NCBI GenBank assembly: GCA_949292905.1
Contig: CASFAV010000015.1
Span: 1-37,276, forward strand
Direction: 5' to 3'
Source of the DNA: an uncultured Eubacteriales bacterium
GTDB lineage: Bacteria > Bacillota > Clostridia > Christensenellales > DTU072
Length of the DNA: 37,276 bases
The notes under the pieces were generated by a model. It ran no database searches. It was given only the letters and a program-made list of their open reading frames with translations, and was not told the DNA's origin. Of this stretch, positions 7,922 to 15,509 are shown in pieces (within the stretch, counting starts at the first letter, position 1; each line of letters starts with the position of its first letter). The translations under genes were made by a program, and so were the position numbers.

Positions 7922-9826
7922 ATGAATAAGACCGTAAGACTTTCGGTAGGCGAAGCGATAGTGAGATTTCTGGACAACCAGTACGTATCCTTCGACGGTA
8001 AAGAGGAGAAGTTCGTCGAAGGCGTATTCACCATATTCGGGCACGGGTGCGTGCTCGGTATAGGCGAAGCTCTCGCCATGGGCAAACATTCTCTCAAGGT
8101 TTATCAGGGGAAAAACGAACAGGGTATGGCGCACGTGGCGGCTTCGTACGCGAAACAGCACAACCGCCGTAAGATAATGCCCTGCATTTCGAGCATAGGG
8201 CCGGGGGCGGCGAATATGGTGACGGCGGCGGCTTGCGCAACCGTAAACAACGTGCCGTTGCTCCTTTTCCCCGGCGACGCATTCGCTTCGCGAAGACCGG
8301 ATCCCGTGCTTCAGCAGGTGGAGCAATCATATTGCCCCATGACGACTACGAACGACGCATATCGCGCGGTCACCAAATACTTCGACCGCATAACCCGCCC
8401 CGAAGTGCTCGAAAGCGCGTTGTACAACGCCTTACGGGTGCTTACCGACCCTGCGGAAACGGGCGCCGTTTGCATAGCGCTCCCGCAGGACGTGCAGGGC
8501 GAAGTGTACGATTTCCCTGCCTATATGTTCGAAAAGAAGGTCACGCGTATCGCCCGCAGAGTGGCGTCCGAGGACGAGCTCAAAGACGCGGAGAGCGCGA
8601 TACGCGCCGCGAAATATCCGCTCGTGGTGGTAGGCGGCGGCGCGAGATACTCGGAAGCGGGCGCGGCTATATCGGAATTCTGCCGCGCGTTCAACGTACC
8701 TTTTGCGGAAACGCAGGCAGGTAAATCCACGCTTAAAGCGAGCGACCCGTATTACCTCGGAGGACTCGGCGTCACAGGCAACGCTTGCGCCAACTCGATA
8801 GCGGCGAAAGCAGACCTTATCATAGGTTTGGGTACCCGTTTCAGCGACTTCACGACCTCAAGTAAGACGCTTTTCGCAGGAGCGAAGCAGATAGTCACGA
8901 TAAACACTTCCGTTTTCCACGCCAACAAGCTGCGCGCCGTAAGCGCCGTAGGCGACGTGAAAGTCAATATCGAAGCGCTCTCGGCAAGGCTTACCGGGTA
9001 TAAGAGCGCGTACAAGGACGAGATCGCGTACGCGCAAAAGGCGTGGGATAAGGAAATGGCGCGCCTCACTTCGATAGAGTATTCCGAAGACCTCGTGCCC
9101 GAAGTTAAAAACATGACCGCGACTACGCTTAAGGATTTCCGCGAAGCCAGCGGAGCGGAGCTCGCGCAGACGACCGCGCTGGGGATCATCCGCGAGACGA
9201 TACCCTCGGACGCCATAATAGTGGGCGCGTCGGGCTCGCTTCCCGGTTGCCTACAGCGCATGTGGACGACGGACGCGCTTTATTCCTATAATATGGAATA
9301 CGGCTATTCCTGTATGGGCTACGAGATAGCGGGAGCTTTGGGCTCCAAGCTCGCTTCTCCCGATAAAGAGGTCTACGCCATGGCGGGCGACGGCTCCTAT
9401 CTCATGCTCCATTCCGAAATGGTCACCGCGGTGCAGGAAGGCAGGAAGATCAACGTGCTCCTGTTCGACAACGGCGGTTTCGGCTGTATCAACAATCTGC
9501 AGATGGGTAAGGGTATAAATTCGCTCGCGACCGAATTCCGTTACGGAGCGGAAGCGGGTACGCCTTTCGTCCCGGTGGATTACGCGATGAGCGCGAGAGC
9601 GTACGGCTTCGAAGCGTATACGGTGCATACGCCTCAAGAGCTTCGCGCCGCCCTCAAGGCGTCGCTCGCAAGCGAGAAATGCACTCTTATCGATATCAAG
9701 GTTTTGCCCAAGACGATGACCGACGGCTACGAAGGCGGCTGGTGGCAGACGGGGCTCACTTACGCTCCGCGCAACGACAAACAACGCGCCGCACTCGAGG
9801 AGCTCAAAGGTTATATCGGAAAATAA
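7922..9826 (+). CDS. iolD: 3D-(3,5/4)-trihydroxycyclohexane-1,2-dione acylhydrolase
   Basis: IolD opens the ring of the diketone made by IolE, giving 5-deoxy-glucuronate; it uses thiamine diphosphate. The 634-residue protein has the usual three domains of the acetolactate synthase superfamily. Glu66 in YQGKNEQGMAH is the expected cofactor-activating glutamate, and the diphosphate and magnesium motif GDGSYLML with DNGGFGCINN lies at about residues 490-525. I chose the ATG at 7922 because CAGGAG (7911-7916) is five bases upstream; an in-frame GTG at 7916 overlaps that site. It lies between iolB and iolE in the operon. Confidence 0.95.
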   Translation: MNKTVRLSVGEAIVRFLDNQYVSFDGKEEKFVEGVFTIFGHGCVLGIGEALAMGKHSLKVYQGKNEQGMAHVAASYAKQHNRRKIMPCISSIGPGAANMVTAAACATVNNVPLLLFPGDAFASRRPDPVLQQVEQSYCPMTTTNDAYRAVTKYFDRITRPEVLESALYNALRVLTDPAETGAVCIALPQDVQGEVYDFPAYMFEKKVTRIARRVASEDELKDAESAIRAAKYPLVVVGGGARYSEAGAAISEFCRAFNVPFAETQAGKSTLKASDPYYLGGLGVTGNACANSIAAKADLIIGLGTRFSDFTTSSKTLFAGAKQIVTINTSVFHANKLRAVSAVGDVKVNIEALSARLTGYKSAYKDEIAYAQKAWDKEMARLTSIEYSEDLVPEVKNMTATTLKDFREASGAELAQTTALGIIRETIPSDAIIVGASGSLPGCLQRMWTTDALYSYNMEYGYSCMGYEIAGALGSKLASPDKEVYAMAGDGSYLMLHSEMVTAVQEGRKINVLLFDNGGFGCINNLQMGKGINSLATEFRYGAEAGTPFVPVDYAMSARAYGFEAYTVHTPQELRAALKASLASEKCTLIDIKVLPKTMTDGYEGGWWQTGLTYAPRNDKQRAALEELKGYIGK

Positions 9827-9835
9827 TCATGCGAA

Positions 9836-9870
9836 CGCCGTCCTCTCACGCGCTTCGCGCGCGGGCGGCG
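9836..9870 (+). other. Stem-loop between iolD and iolE
   Basis: CGCCGTCC (9836-9843) pairs with GGGCGGCG (9863-9870), and inside it CGCGC pairs with GCGCG around a 3-base loop. No T run follows, so it is more likely an mRNA processing or stabilising element than a terminator. Confidence 0.5.
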
Positions 9871-9896
9871 GAACGTTATAATAAAAAGGAGACTTT

Positions 9897-10793
9897 ATGT
9901 TAGACAAGAAAAAAATCAAACTGGGTATCGCACCCATAGGCTGGACGAACGACGATATGCCCGATCTCGGGGCGGAGAACACCTTCGAGCAATGCGTGAG
10001 CGAAATGGCGCTTGCGGGCTTCAAGGGCACGGAGATAGGCAACAAATATCCCACCAAGATAAACACTCTCCGCCGCGCGCTCAATTTAAGGAAACTGAAG
10101 ATAGCGAATTCCTGGTTTTCGACCTATCTCATCACTCAGCCTTTCTACGAAGTGGAAGCGGAATTCCATAAGAAATGCAAGTTCCTGAAAGCCATGGGCG
10201 CGAAAGTGATAGGCGTAAGCGAGCAGTCCTATTCGATACAGGGCAAGGACGTTCCCGTATTCGAAGGCAAATACGTGATGAACGACAAGGAATGGGATAC
10301 ATTCACCGACGGGCTCAATCATCTGGGCGAGATAGCGCGCGACTGGTACGGCATTTCGCTTACATATCATCATCACATGGGCACCGTGGTGCAGACCGCC
10401 GCCGAGATAGACAGGATGATGGCGAATACCGATCCCGCGCTCGTGAGCCTACTTTTCGACTCCGGTCATCTTGCGTATTGCGGCGAAGACTATATGACCG
10501 TGCTTCGTAAGTACATCGGACGTATCAAGCACGTTCACCTTAAGGATATCCGTCCCGATGTGATAGCCGAAGTCAAACGCGAGAAATTAAGCTTCCTCCA
10601 GGGAGTAAGGAAGGGTACTTTCACCGTTCCCGGGGACGGCGCCATAGATTTCGCACCGATATTCGACGTCATCGGAAATTCCGATTACACGGGTTGGCTG
10701 CTCGTCGAAGCGGAACAGGATCCCGCGGTAGCCAATCCTCTCGAATACGCCATAAAAGCGCGTAAGTACATCAAGCAGGTAGGTAAGATCTAA
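9897..10793 (+). CDS. iolE: myo-Inosose-2 dehydratase
   Basis: IolE removes water from scyllo-inosose (2-keto-myo-inositol) to give the cyclohexane-dione used by IolD. The 298-residue protein is a TIM barrel of the xylose isomerase-like superfamily. Family features seen are the N-terminal strand LGIAPIGWTNDDMPDLG, the metal-ligand strands FDSGHLAYCG and IKHVHLKDIR, and EAEQDP near the C-terminus. AAAAGGAG lies before the ATG. It is separated from iolD by 70 bases containing a stem-loop and from iolG by 39 bases. Confidence 0.95.
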   Translation: MLDKKKIKLGIAPIGWTNDDMPDLGAENTFEQCVSEMALAGFKGTEIGNKYPTKINTLRRALNLRKLKIANSWFSTYLITQPFYEVEAEFHKKCKFLKAMGAKVIGVSEQSYSIQGKDVPVFEGKYVMNDKEWDTFTDGLNHLGEIARDWYGISLTYHHHMGTVVQTAAEIDRMMANTDPALVSLLFDSGHLAYCGEDYMTVLRKYIGRIKHVHLKDIRPDVIAEVKREKLSFLQGVRKGTFTVPGDGAIDFAPIFDVIGNSDYTGWLLVEAEQDPAVANPLEYAIKARKYIKQVGKI

Positions 10794-10832
10794 AAAAGCC
10801 GGAAGGCAAAAAAATAAACGGAGAACTCTATT

Positions 10833-11858
10833 ATGATAAATATAGGAATCATCGGAGCAGGCAGGATAGGCAAAGTGCACGCGGAGAGCGTGACGCGCTT
10901 CGTCAAAGGCGCGACCGTCAAGGCTATAGCCGACCCTTTTATGAACGAAGCCACCGAAGCGTGGGCGAAGGAAACGGGGATACCTTACGTATATAAGGAT
11001 TATCACAAGATCCTCGAGGACAAAGACATAGAGATAGTGCTCATCTGCTCCTCCACCGACACGCACAGTAGCATTTCTCTCGAGGCTATCGCCGCGGGAA
11101 AACACATTTTCTGCGAAAAGCCCATAGACCACGACGTGGAGAAGATCAAAGAGGTCATGGAAGCGCTCAAAAAATCCTCCGTCAAATATCAGGTGGGTTT
11201 CAACAGGCGTTTCGACCACAACTTCCGCGCGGCGCGCGAAGCCGTCAAAGCGGGCAAGATAGGTGATCTGAACGTATTGAAGATCACTTCCCGCGATCCC
11301 GGCGCGCCCCCCGTGTCCTATATCAAGGTTTCGGGCGGCATCTTCCTCGACATGACGATACACGATTTCGATATGGTGAGATACATGTCGGGAGCGGAAG
11401 TCACCGAGGTCTACGCCGTGGGCGCCGTGCTCGTCGATCCCGAGATAGGTAAAGCGGGCGATATCGATACCGCCGTCATCACGATGAAGCTTTCCGACGG
11501 TTCGATAGCCGTTATCGATAACTGCCGCAGGGCGAGTTACGGCTACGATCAACGCGTGGAAGCTTTCGGCTCGCTCGGTCAGGTCGCGATAGGCAACGAC
11601 TCCGACTCCACCGCCGTTATAAGCGACGCGAACGGAGTCACCGCGGAAAAGCCCAAATATTTCTTCCTCGAAAGATATATGGCGGCGTACACGGCGGAAG
11701 TCGATTCCTTCATACAGGCCGTAGTCAACGACACTCCCACCGAAGTGGACGTCAACGACGGGCTCCAACCGGTGCTCATCGGGCTTGCGGCAAAGAGGTC
11801 CGTAGCGGAGAACCGTCCCGTGACGATCAAAGAGATAGCCGCGGAATACGGTCTGTAA
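10833..11858 (+). CDS. iolG: myo-Inositol 2-dehydrogenase
   Basis: IolG oxidises myo-inositol to scyllo-inosose with NAD+, the entry step of the pathway encoded here. The 341-residue Gfo/Idh/MocA protein has an N-terminal Rossmann fold with GAGRIG at residues 8-13, the EKP motif at 95-97 and the catalytic pair Asp173 and His177 in FLDMTIHDFD. Substrate could include related inositols, since this family is promiscuous; the adjacent iolBDE genes make myo-inositol the best reading. The next gene begins two bases after its stop codon, so the two are coupled. Confidence 0.93.
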   Translation: MINIGIIGAGRIGKVHAESVTRFVKGATVKAIADPFMNEATEAWAKETGIPYVYKDYHKILEDKDIEIVLICSSTDTHSSISLEAIAAGKHIFCEKPIDHDVEKIKEVMEALKKSSVKYQVGFNRRFDHNFRAAREAVKAGKIGDLNVLKITSRDPGAPPVSYIKVSGGIFLDMTIHDFDMVRYMSGAEVTEVYAVGAVLVDPEIGKAGDIDTAVITMKLSDGSIAVIDNCRRASYGYDQRVEAFGSLGQVAIGNDSDSTAVISDANGVTAEKPKYFFLERYMAAYTAEVDSFIQAVVNDTPTEVDVNDGLQPVLIGLAAKRSVAENRPVTIKEIAAEYGL

Positions 11859-11860
11859 AA

Positions 11861-12766
11861 ATGCCTAATCTTTATACGCACGTATGCTTTGGCAGCGAAG
11901 TCGCCGGCGCTCTCACGGCTGAAGCCGCGGAAGCCGTCAATGCGGAGAAGGAGGCGTACAACCTCGGTTGTACGGGACCGGATTTTCTTTTCATACTCCG
12001 CGAAACGGGTATCGGGAATGTGCCGAAATATGCCGAGAAAATGCACGCGGAACACGTTTATGACGTATTCCGCGCGCTTGCGGAGTCGCTCGACAAGAAC
12101 CGCAATCCCGTCAAACTCGCGTACGCAATGGGACTGATGTGCCATTACGTGCTTGATTTTACGCTCCACCCGTATGTATTCGAAACGGTAAAAAGGTATT
12201 CGTCGGAGCTGTTGCCCGTCTCTTACGCGCGTAGCGCGCATCATTTTATAGAATCCGCCGTGGACGAATACTACATAAGCGAACTCGGAATGGGCGACGC
12301 GCATAAATTCAGGACGAGGAAAGCCGTCAAAGAGGAGATAAGCGCGCTGTATAACGAAGTGATCGATCCCGTATTCGGCGAGAAGCTCGGCAAACGCAGT
12401 TGCATAGTGGCGTTCAATCTTATAAAGAAGGCGCTGAAGTTCTCGCGGGACGTTAAGGGCACGAACCTTAAAACGGTGCGTTTTCTGGAGAAGATTTTTC
12501 TGAAAGGGGCGCCGAAGTTCTCGTCGCTTATACATCCGCCGTACGGTTACGGAGAGCGCGATTATCTCAATTACGGACACAGAGCTTTCGCCGCGGTGCG
12601 AGGAGAGGAAAAGGAAGAGCGCGCGGACGTCCCGGAACTTCTTAAAAGGGCGTTGAAGCGCGCGACGGCTTATCTCGGCGAATTTTTCCGCGCGGCGAAA
12701 GGGGAATACGAACTCGAACGCGAGAAATTCCGCATAAATTACGAGGGCTGTCCTGTTACGCCGTGA
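11861..12766 (+). CDS. Zinc-dependent phospholipase C-like protein
   Basis: The 301-residue protein matches the zinc-dependent phospholipase C / S1-P1 nuclease-like fold. Spaced metal-type ligands are visible: His7, Asp41 in GCTGPDF, His95, Asp99 and His103 in CHYVLDFTLHPY, and His127, His128, Glu131 and Asp135. There is no signal peptide, so unlike secreted PLC toxins it appears to be cytoplasmic. The start is two bases after iolG's stop with no clear ribosome site, which implies translational coupling. Its place in an inositol operon suggests it could handle a phospho-inositol or other phosphodiester, but this is inference; relatives occur widely in Clostridia with no known role. Confidence 0.8.
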   Translation: MPNLYTHVCFGSEVAGALTAEAAEAVNAEKEAYNLGCTGPDFLFILRETGIGNVPKYAEKMHAEHVYDVFRALAESLDKNRNPVKLAYAMGLMCHYVLDFTLHPYVFETVKRYSSELLPVSYARSAHHFIESAVDEYYISELGMGDAHKFRTRKAVKEEISALYNEVIDPVFGEKLGKRSCIVAFNLIKKALKFSRDVKGTNLKTVRFLEKIFLKGAPKFSSLIHPPYGYGERDYLNYGHRAFAAVRGEEKEERADVPELLKRALKRATAYLGEFFRAAKGEYELEREKFRINYEGCPVTP

Positions 12767-12790
12767 ACGAATAATTATAATCATTTACGG

Positions 12791-12821
12791 AAAAAGCGTT
12801 TCCTTGCGGAAACGCTTTTTT
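12791..12821. terminator. Bidirectional terminator
   Basis: AAAAAGCGTTTCC and GGAAACGCTTTTT form a 13-base-pair stem with a TTGC loop, flanked by A on one side and T on the other. It ends both the inositol operon and the convergent dehydrogenase gene. Confidence 0.9.
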
Positions 12822-12850
12822 GAATACCGTGATCTGGAAACGATGTCCGT

Positions 12851-14218
12851 TTAACGTCCCGCGACAATTTTTTCGGCGACGAATAATCCGTTCGCGCCCG
12901 CTTGCGCAAGTCCGCGCGTGATACCCGCGCCGTCGCCTATGGCGTAGACGTTCTCCGTGATACGGAAATCGTTGTCGATGAAATCGGGCTTGATAGAATA
13001 GAATTTTGCTTCCACGCCGTAGAGGAGAGTGTCGTAGTTCGCAGTCCCCGGAGCTATCTTGTCGAGCGCGTACACGGTGTCGATGATGTTATCGAGCTGG
13101 CGCTTCGGTATGCACAGTCCGAGGTCCCCCGCCACCGCGTTCAGAGTGGGATGCACTCTCGACTGAAGTATGCGGTGATGATTGGAACGTCTGCCGTTGA
13201 CGAGGTCTCCGAAACGCTGTACTATAACCCCGCCGCCCGCTATCATGTTGGCGAGCTTGCAGATATGCTTCGCGTAAGCTATGGGCTCGTTGAAAGGCTG
13301 GGTAAAGCGCGTAGTAGAGAGTATGGCGAAGTTGGAGTTTTCGGTCTTGAGCGCGGGATCGGAATTTGCGTGTCCGTTCACCGTGAGCATACCGTCGTTG
13401 TTTTCGATGACGACTTCGCCGCCAGAGTTGAAACAGAAAGTGCGCGTGCAATCGCCGTGATCGCGGGTGCGGTAAAGTATTTTCGGCTCGTAGATCTTCG
13501 AGGAAATGTCTTCCCAGATTATGCGCGGCAGCTCCACGCGCACGCCGATATCCACCTGATTGTTGGTCACTTTCAGGTCGTTGCGCCTGCACCAGCTTTC
13601 GAACCATTCGGAGCCGCTTCTTCCGATGGCGAGCACGAGGTCTTTGTAGGTGAATTCGTCGCCGTTTTCGGTGTGTACCGTGCGCCCCACGAGGTCAATG
13701 TCGGTCACCGCGTTCTCCGTTACGAAATCCGCTTTTGTGGAGAGGAACTTCATAAGGTTGGACATGACCTTGAGGTTGCCGTCGGTGCCGAGGTGCTTGA
13801 CGGTGGCTTGCAAAAGATAAAGGTCGTGCTTGAGGCACTGAAGTTTGATCTCGTCGGAAGGGACGTATTGCTTCTTGGTGGCGCCGAACTCGTCGAGAAT
13901 ATCCGCCACTTCGTTGATGTAGCGCATCGTGACTTCGTTTCCGAGATAATCCTGGAGCCAGCCGCCGTATTCGGTGGTGATGTTGAACTTGCCGTCGCTG
14001 AACGCGCCCGCGCCGCCGATACCTTCCATGATGGCGCACTGCTTGCACTTGATGCACTCGTTGACAAGGTGATTGGAGATGGGGCATTTGCGCTTGTCCA
14101 GAGCCTTGCCCTTGTCTATGACGACTACTTTGAGAGCGGGCTTTTTCGTGACGATCTTGTAAGCCGCCATCAATCCGCCGATACCGCCGCCGACTATTAC
14201 TACGTCGTATTTCATCAT
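12851..14218 (-). CDS. FAD-dependent dehydrogenase with cysteine cluster
   Basis: This is an uncharacterised FAD-dependent oxidoreductase of the COG2509 type, 455 residues. It starts with an FAD-binding Rossmann motif (VVIVGGGIGGLMAAYK) and ends with the second FAD motif (NVYAIGDGAGITRGLAQAG). Between them a conserved cluster, Cys45, Cys55, Cys58 and Cys61, precedes GIGGAGAFSDGK and could bind a metal or Fe-S cluster. The substrate is unknown. GAGGT lies 4-8 bases upstream of two consecutive ATG codons (14218 and 14215); either could start the protein. It is a single-gene unit with its own promoter, convergent with the inositol operon. Confidence 0.88.
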   Translation of the reverse strand: MMKYDVVIVGGGIGGLMAAYKIVTKKPALKVVVIDKGKALDKRKCPISNHLVNECIKCKQCAIMEGIGGAGAFSDGKFNITTEYGGWLQDYLGNEVTMRYINEVADILDEFGATKKQYVPSDEIKLQCLKHDLYLLQATVKHLGTDGNLKVMSNLMKFLSTKADFVTENAVTDIDLVGRTVHTENGDEFTYKDLVLAIGRSGSEWFESWCRRNDLKVTNNQVDIGVRVELPRIIWEDISSKIYEPKILYRTRDHGDCTRTFCFNSGGEVVIENNDGMLTVNGHANSDPALKTENSNFAILSTTRFTQPFNEPIAYAKHICKLANMIAGGGVIVQRFGDLVNGRRSNHHRILQSRVHPTLNAVAGDLGLCIPKRQLDNIIDTVYALDKIAPGTANYDTLLYGVEAKFYSIKPDFIDNDFRITENVYAIGDGAGITRGLAQAGANGLFVAEKIVAGR

Positions 14219-14265
14219 ACGCACCTCGCGAGAATAAATATTTTTTTGGGTTTTGCGCCTTGTGT

Positions 14266-14293
14266 ATTATACCATAGAAAAAAAATATTGCAA
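14266..14293 (-). promoter_or_regulatory. Promoter of the FAD-dependent dehydrogenase
   Basis: On the minus strand TTGCAA (14288-14293) and TATAAT (14266-14271) are 16 bases apart, about 50 bases upstream of the start codon. Confidence 0.7.
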
Positions 14294-14527
14294 GCGTTTT
14301 GAGCAGGCGACGCCCGCATATAAACGCGGCGAGCGCGCAGCGTGCGTTAAGATGCGGCGGGACGCGCCGGCGACAAGAAGCGAAAATCCGAAGGAAGGGT
14401 CACCGATATCCGGAATACGGGAGCCCCGATAAAGAGAAATAAAATACGGCGTTTCGTCGAAAGCTACGTATGAGCGAGAGGGCGCAAACGCGTACGGCTC
14501 GGAAAAACAACTCTGATAAAAAAACGC
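14294..14527. other. Non-coding stretch, nothing recognised
   Basis: Together with the flanking promoters, this forms a gap of about 350 bases between the dehydrogenase and tRNA-Val. It is GC-rich with short self-complementary patches, but I see no gene, repeat or convincing RNA fold. Confidence 0.5.
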
Positions 14528-14556
14528 TTTACAATTTCCGAAAGGGGATATATAAT
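14528..14556 (+). promoter_or_regulatory. Promoter of tRNA-Val
   Basis: TTTACA (14528-14533) and TATAAT (14551-14556) are 17 bases apart and 17 bases before the mature tRNA. Confidence 0.85.
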
Positions 14557-14572
14557 AATACGGTAGAAGCGA

Positions 14573-14648
14573 GCGCAATTGACTCAGTTGGTAGAGTGCC
14601 TCCGTCACATGGAGGAAGTCAGGGGTTCGAGTCCCTTATTGCGCACCA
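14573..14648 (+). tRNA. tRNA-Val(CAC)
   Basis: The 76 bases fold as a standard cloverleaf with encoded CCA: acceptor GCGCAAT with ATTGCGC, D arm around AGTTGGTAG, anticodon stem CCTCC with GGAGG around GTCACAT (anticodon CAC), T arm around TTCGAGT. The discriminator is A, as for valine. The loop has G at 32 and U at 38, which is unusual, so the isotype is slightly less certain than the tRNA itself. Confidence 0.9.
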
Positions 14649-14704
14649 AGGGCAAAGGACAAGCCGAAAGGCTTGTTTCTTTTTGCCCTTGGTGCGCAAT
14701 AAGG
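14634..14704. repeat. Quasi-palindrome including the tRNA-Val 3' end
   Basis: The last 15 bases of tRNA-Val (14634-14648) recur as an exact reverse complement, TGGTGCGCAATAAGG, at 14690-14704. Together with GGGCAAA and TTTGCCC and the terminator hairpin this makes one long interrupted palindrome centred on the GAAA loop. Confidence 0.9.
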
Positions 14705-14722
14705 AACAGTCTCCCCGTATCG
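14645..14722 (+). repeat. 78-base direct repeat, first copy
   Basis: These bases recur identically at 14885-14962, exactly 240 bases downstream. The repeat holds the terminator hairpin, the inverted tRNA tail and the left arm of the P1 stem of the structured array. In the second copy the terminator hairpin is kept but no tRNA stands before it. Confidence 0.95.
14659..14684 (+). terminator. Terminator of tRNA-Val
   Basis: ACAAGCC, GAAA, GGCTTGT forms a 7-base-pair GNRA hairpin followed by TTCTTTTT. It is nested inside a much longer palindrome that includes the end of the tRNA. Confidence 0.85.
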
Positions 14723-14864
14723 AAGCGCAAGCGCCCGATACGGGGTGCGCTATTTTGACAGCCGAAGGGTGTCAAAACTGACGAGGGGAACGTACACTCC
14801 TAAAAGAAATATGCTGTAAGGCGCCTTGTGAAGTATATAGAAGAAATACGGTAACTACGAGTGG
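14713..14864 (+). ncRNA. Structured repeat unit A
   Basis: Unit A of an undescribed-looking array. P1 is CCCCGTATCG (14713-14722) with CGATACGGGG (14736-14745). After the linker TGCGCTA comes P2, TTTTGACA (14753-14760) with TGTCAAAA (14770-14777). The conserved CTGACGAGGGGAACGTA follows, then P3, CACTC (14795-14799) with GAGTG (14859-14863), enclosing two AAGAAATA boxes. No reading frame is conserved between units. Confidence 0.55.
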
Positions 14865-14884
14865 TCCCGAACCGCATTATAACG

Positions 14885-14962
14885 ACCAAGGGCAAAGGAC
14901 AAGCCGAAAGGCTTGTTTCTTTTTGCCCTTGGTGCGCAATAAGGAACAGTCTCCCCGTATCG
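14885..14962 (+). repeat. 78-base direct repeat, second copy
   Basis: Identical to 14645-14722, including the complete terminator-like hairpin and the inverted tRNA-Val tail, but without the tRNA. The left flank (CATTATAACG) is unrelated to the tRNA. Confidence 0.95.
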
Positions 14963-15105
14963 TACGCTTTTGAGCGTACGATACGGGGTGCGTTGTATCG
15001 AGGCAATATGCCTCGATACATACGAGGGAAACGTACACTCATAAAAGAAATATACCGTAAGGCGCCTGCCGAAGCGTAGATAAGAAATACGGTAACTACG
15101 AGTGT
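14953..15105 (+). ncRNA. Structured repeat unit B
   Basis: Same plan as unit A with a longer P1 (CCCCGTATCGTACGC with GCGTACGATACGGGG) and an unrelated but fully paired P2: GTATCGAGGCA (14995-15005) with TGCCTCGATAC (15009-15019). P3 is ACACTC (15035-15040) with GAGTGT (15100-15105). The linker is TGCGTT and the sequence after P2 is ATACGAGGGAAACGTA. Confidence 0.55.
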
Positions 15106-15152
15106 CCCGAAAAGCTTGAACAAGCATAATAGCAGGATAAGTCTTCGGCGCC

Positions 15153-15279
15153 CGATACGGGGTGCGTTGTATCGAGGCAATATGCCTCGATACATACGAG
15201 GGAAACGTATACCCGTAAAAGAAATACACTTTAAGGCGCCTGCCGAAGCGTAGAGAAGAAATACGGTAACTGCGAGTGT
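15153..15279 (+). ncRNA. Structured repeat unit C
   Basis: Offset exactly 174 bases from unit B and nearly identical to it from CGATACGGGG onward, with the same P2 stem (15169-15179 with 15183-15193). The left arm of P1 is missing and P3 is degraded on its left side. It is preceded by a 43-base segment that also precedes unit D and contains the small hairpin GCTTG, AA, CAAGC. Confidence 0.5.
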
Positions 15280-15326
15280 CCCGAAAAGCTTGAACAAGCA
15301 TAATAGCAGGATAAGTCTTCGGCGTG

Positions 15327-15401
15327 CGATACGGGGTGCGCTATTTTGACAGCCGAAGGGTGTCAAAACTGACGAGGGGAACGTAAGCTCGCAAAAGAAA
15401 T
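15327..15401 (+). ncRNA. Structured repeat unit D, truncated
   Basis: Offset 174 bases from unit C but carrying the P2 stem of unit A (TTTTGACA 15344-15351 with TGTCAAAA 15361-15368) instead of that of its neighbour. It lacks the P1 left arm and the sequence diverges after AAAAGAAATA, so it is probably a decayed last copy. From there to 15509 I see only a small hairpin (GTTGCC, AAA, GGCAAC at 15445-15459). Confidence 0.45.
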
Positions 15402-15509
15402 AAGATCCTCGCGTATACGGATATCGCCAACGTCTTGTCGGTATGTTGCCAAAGGCAACCAACCTAACGGCGCGGCTCCTTCGAATATCGACGAGGTGAC
15501 AGAGGGTTC

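Noticed and set aside
12902..14302. A 466-codon open frame on the plus strand
   Set aside because: Antisense to the FAD-dependent dehydrogenase, whose motifs are clear, and without a ribosome site or recognisable domain.
14855..15301. Open frame on the minus strand across the repeat array
   Set aside because: It consists of repeated translations of structured units; the stems explain the repetition and there is no ribosome site.
14645..15401. CRISPR array
   Set aside because: Units are 174-243 bases with internal stems and no short repeat-spacer pattern; no cas genes are nearby.
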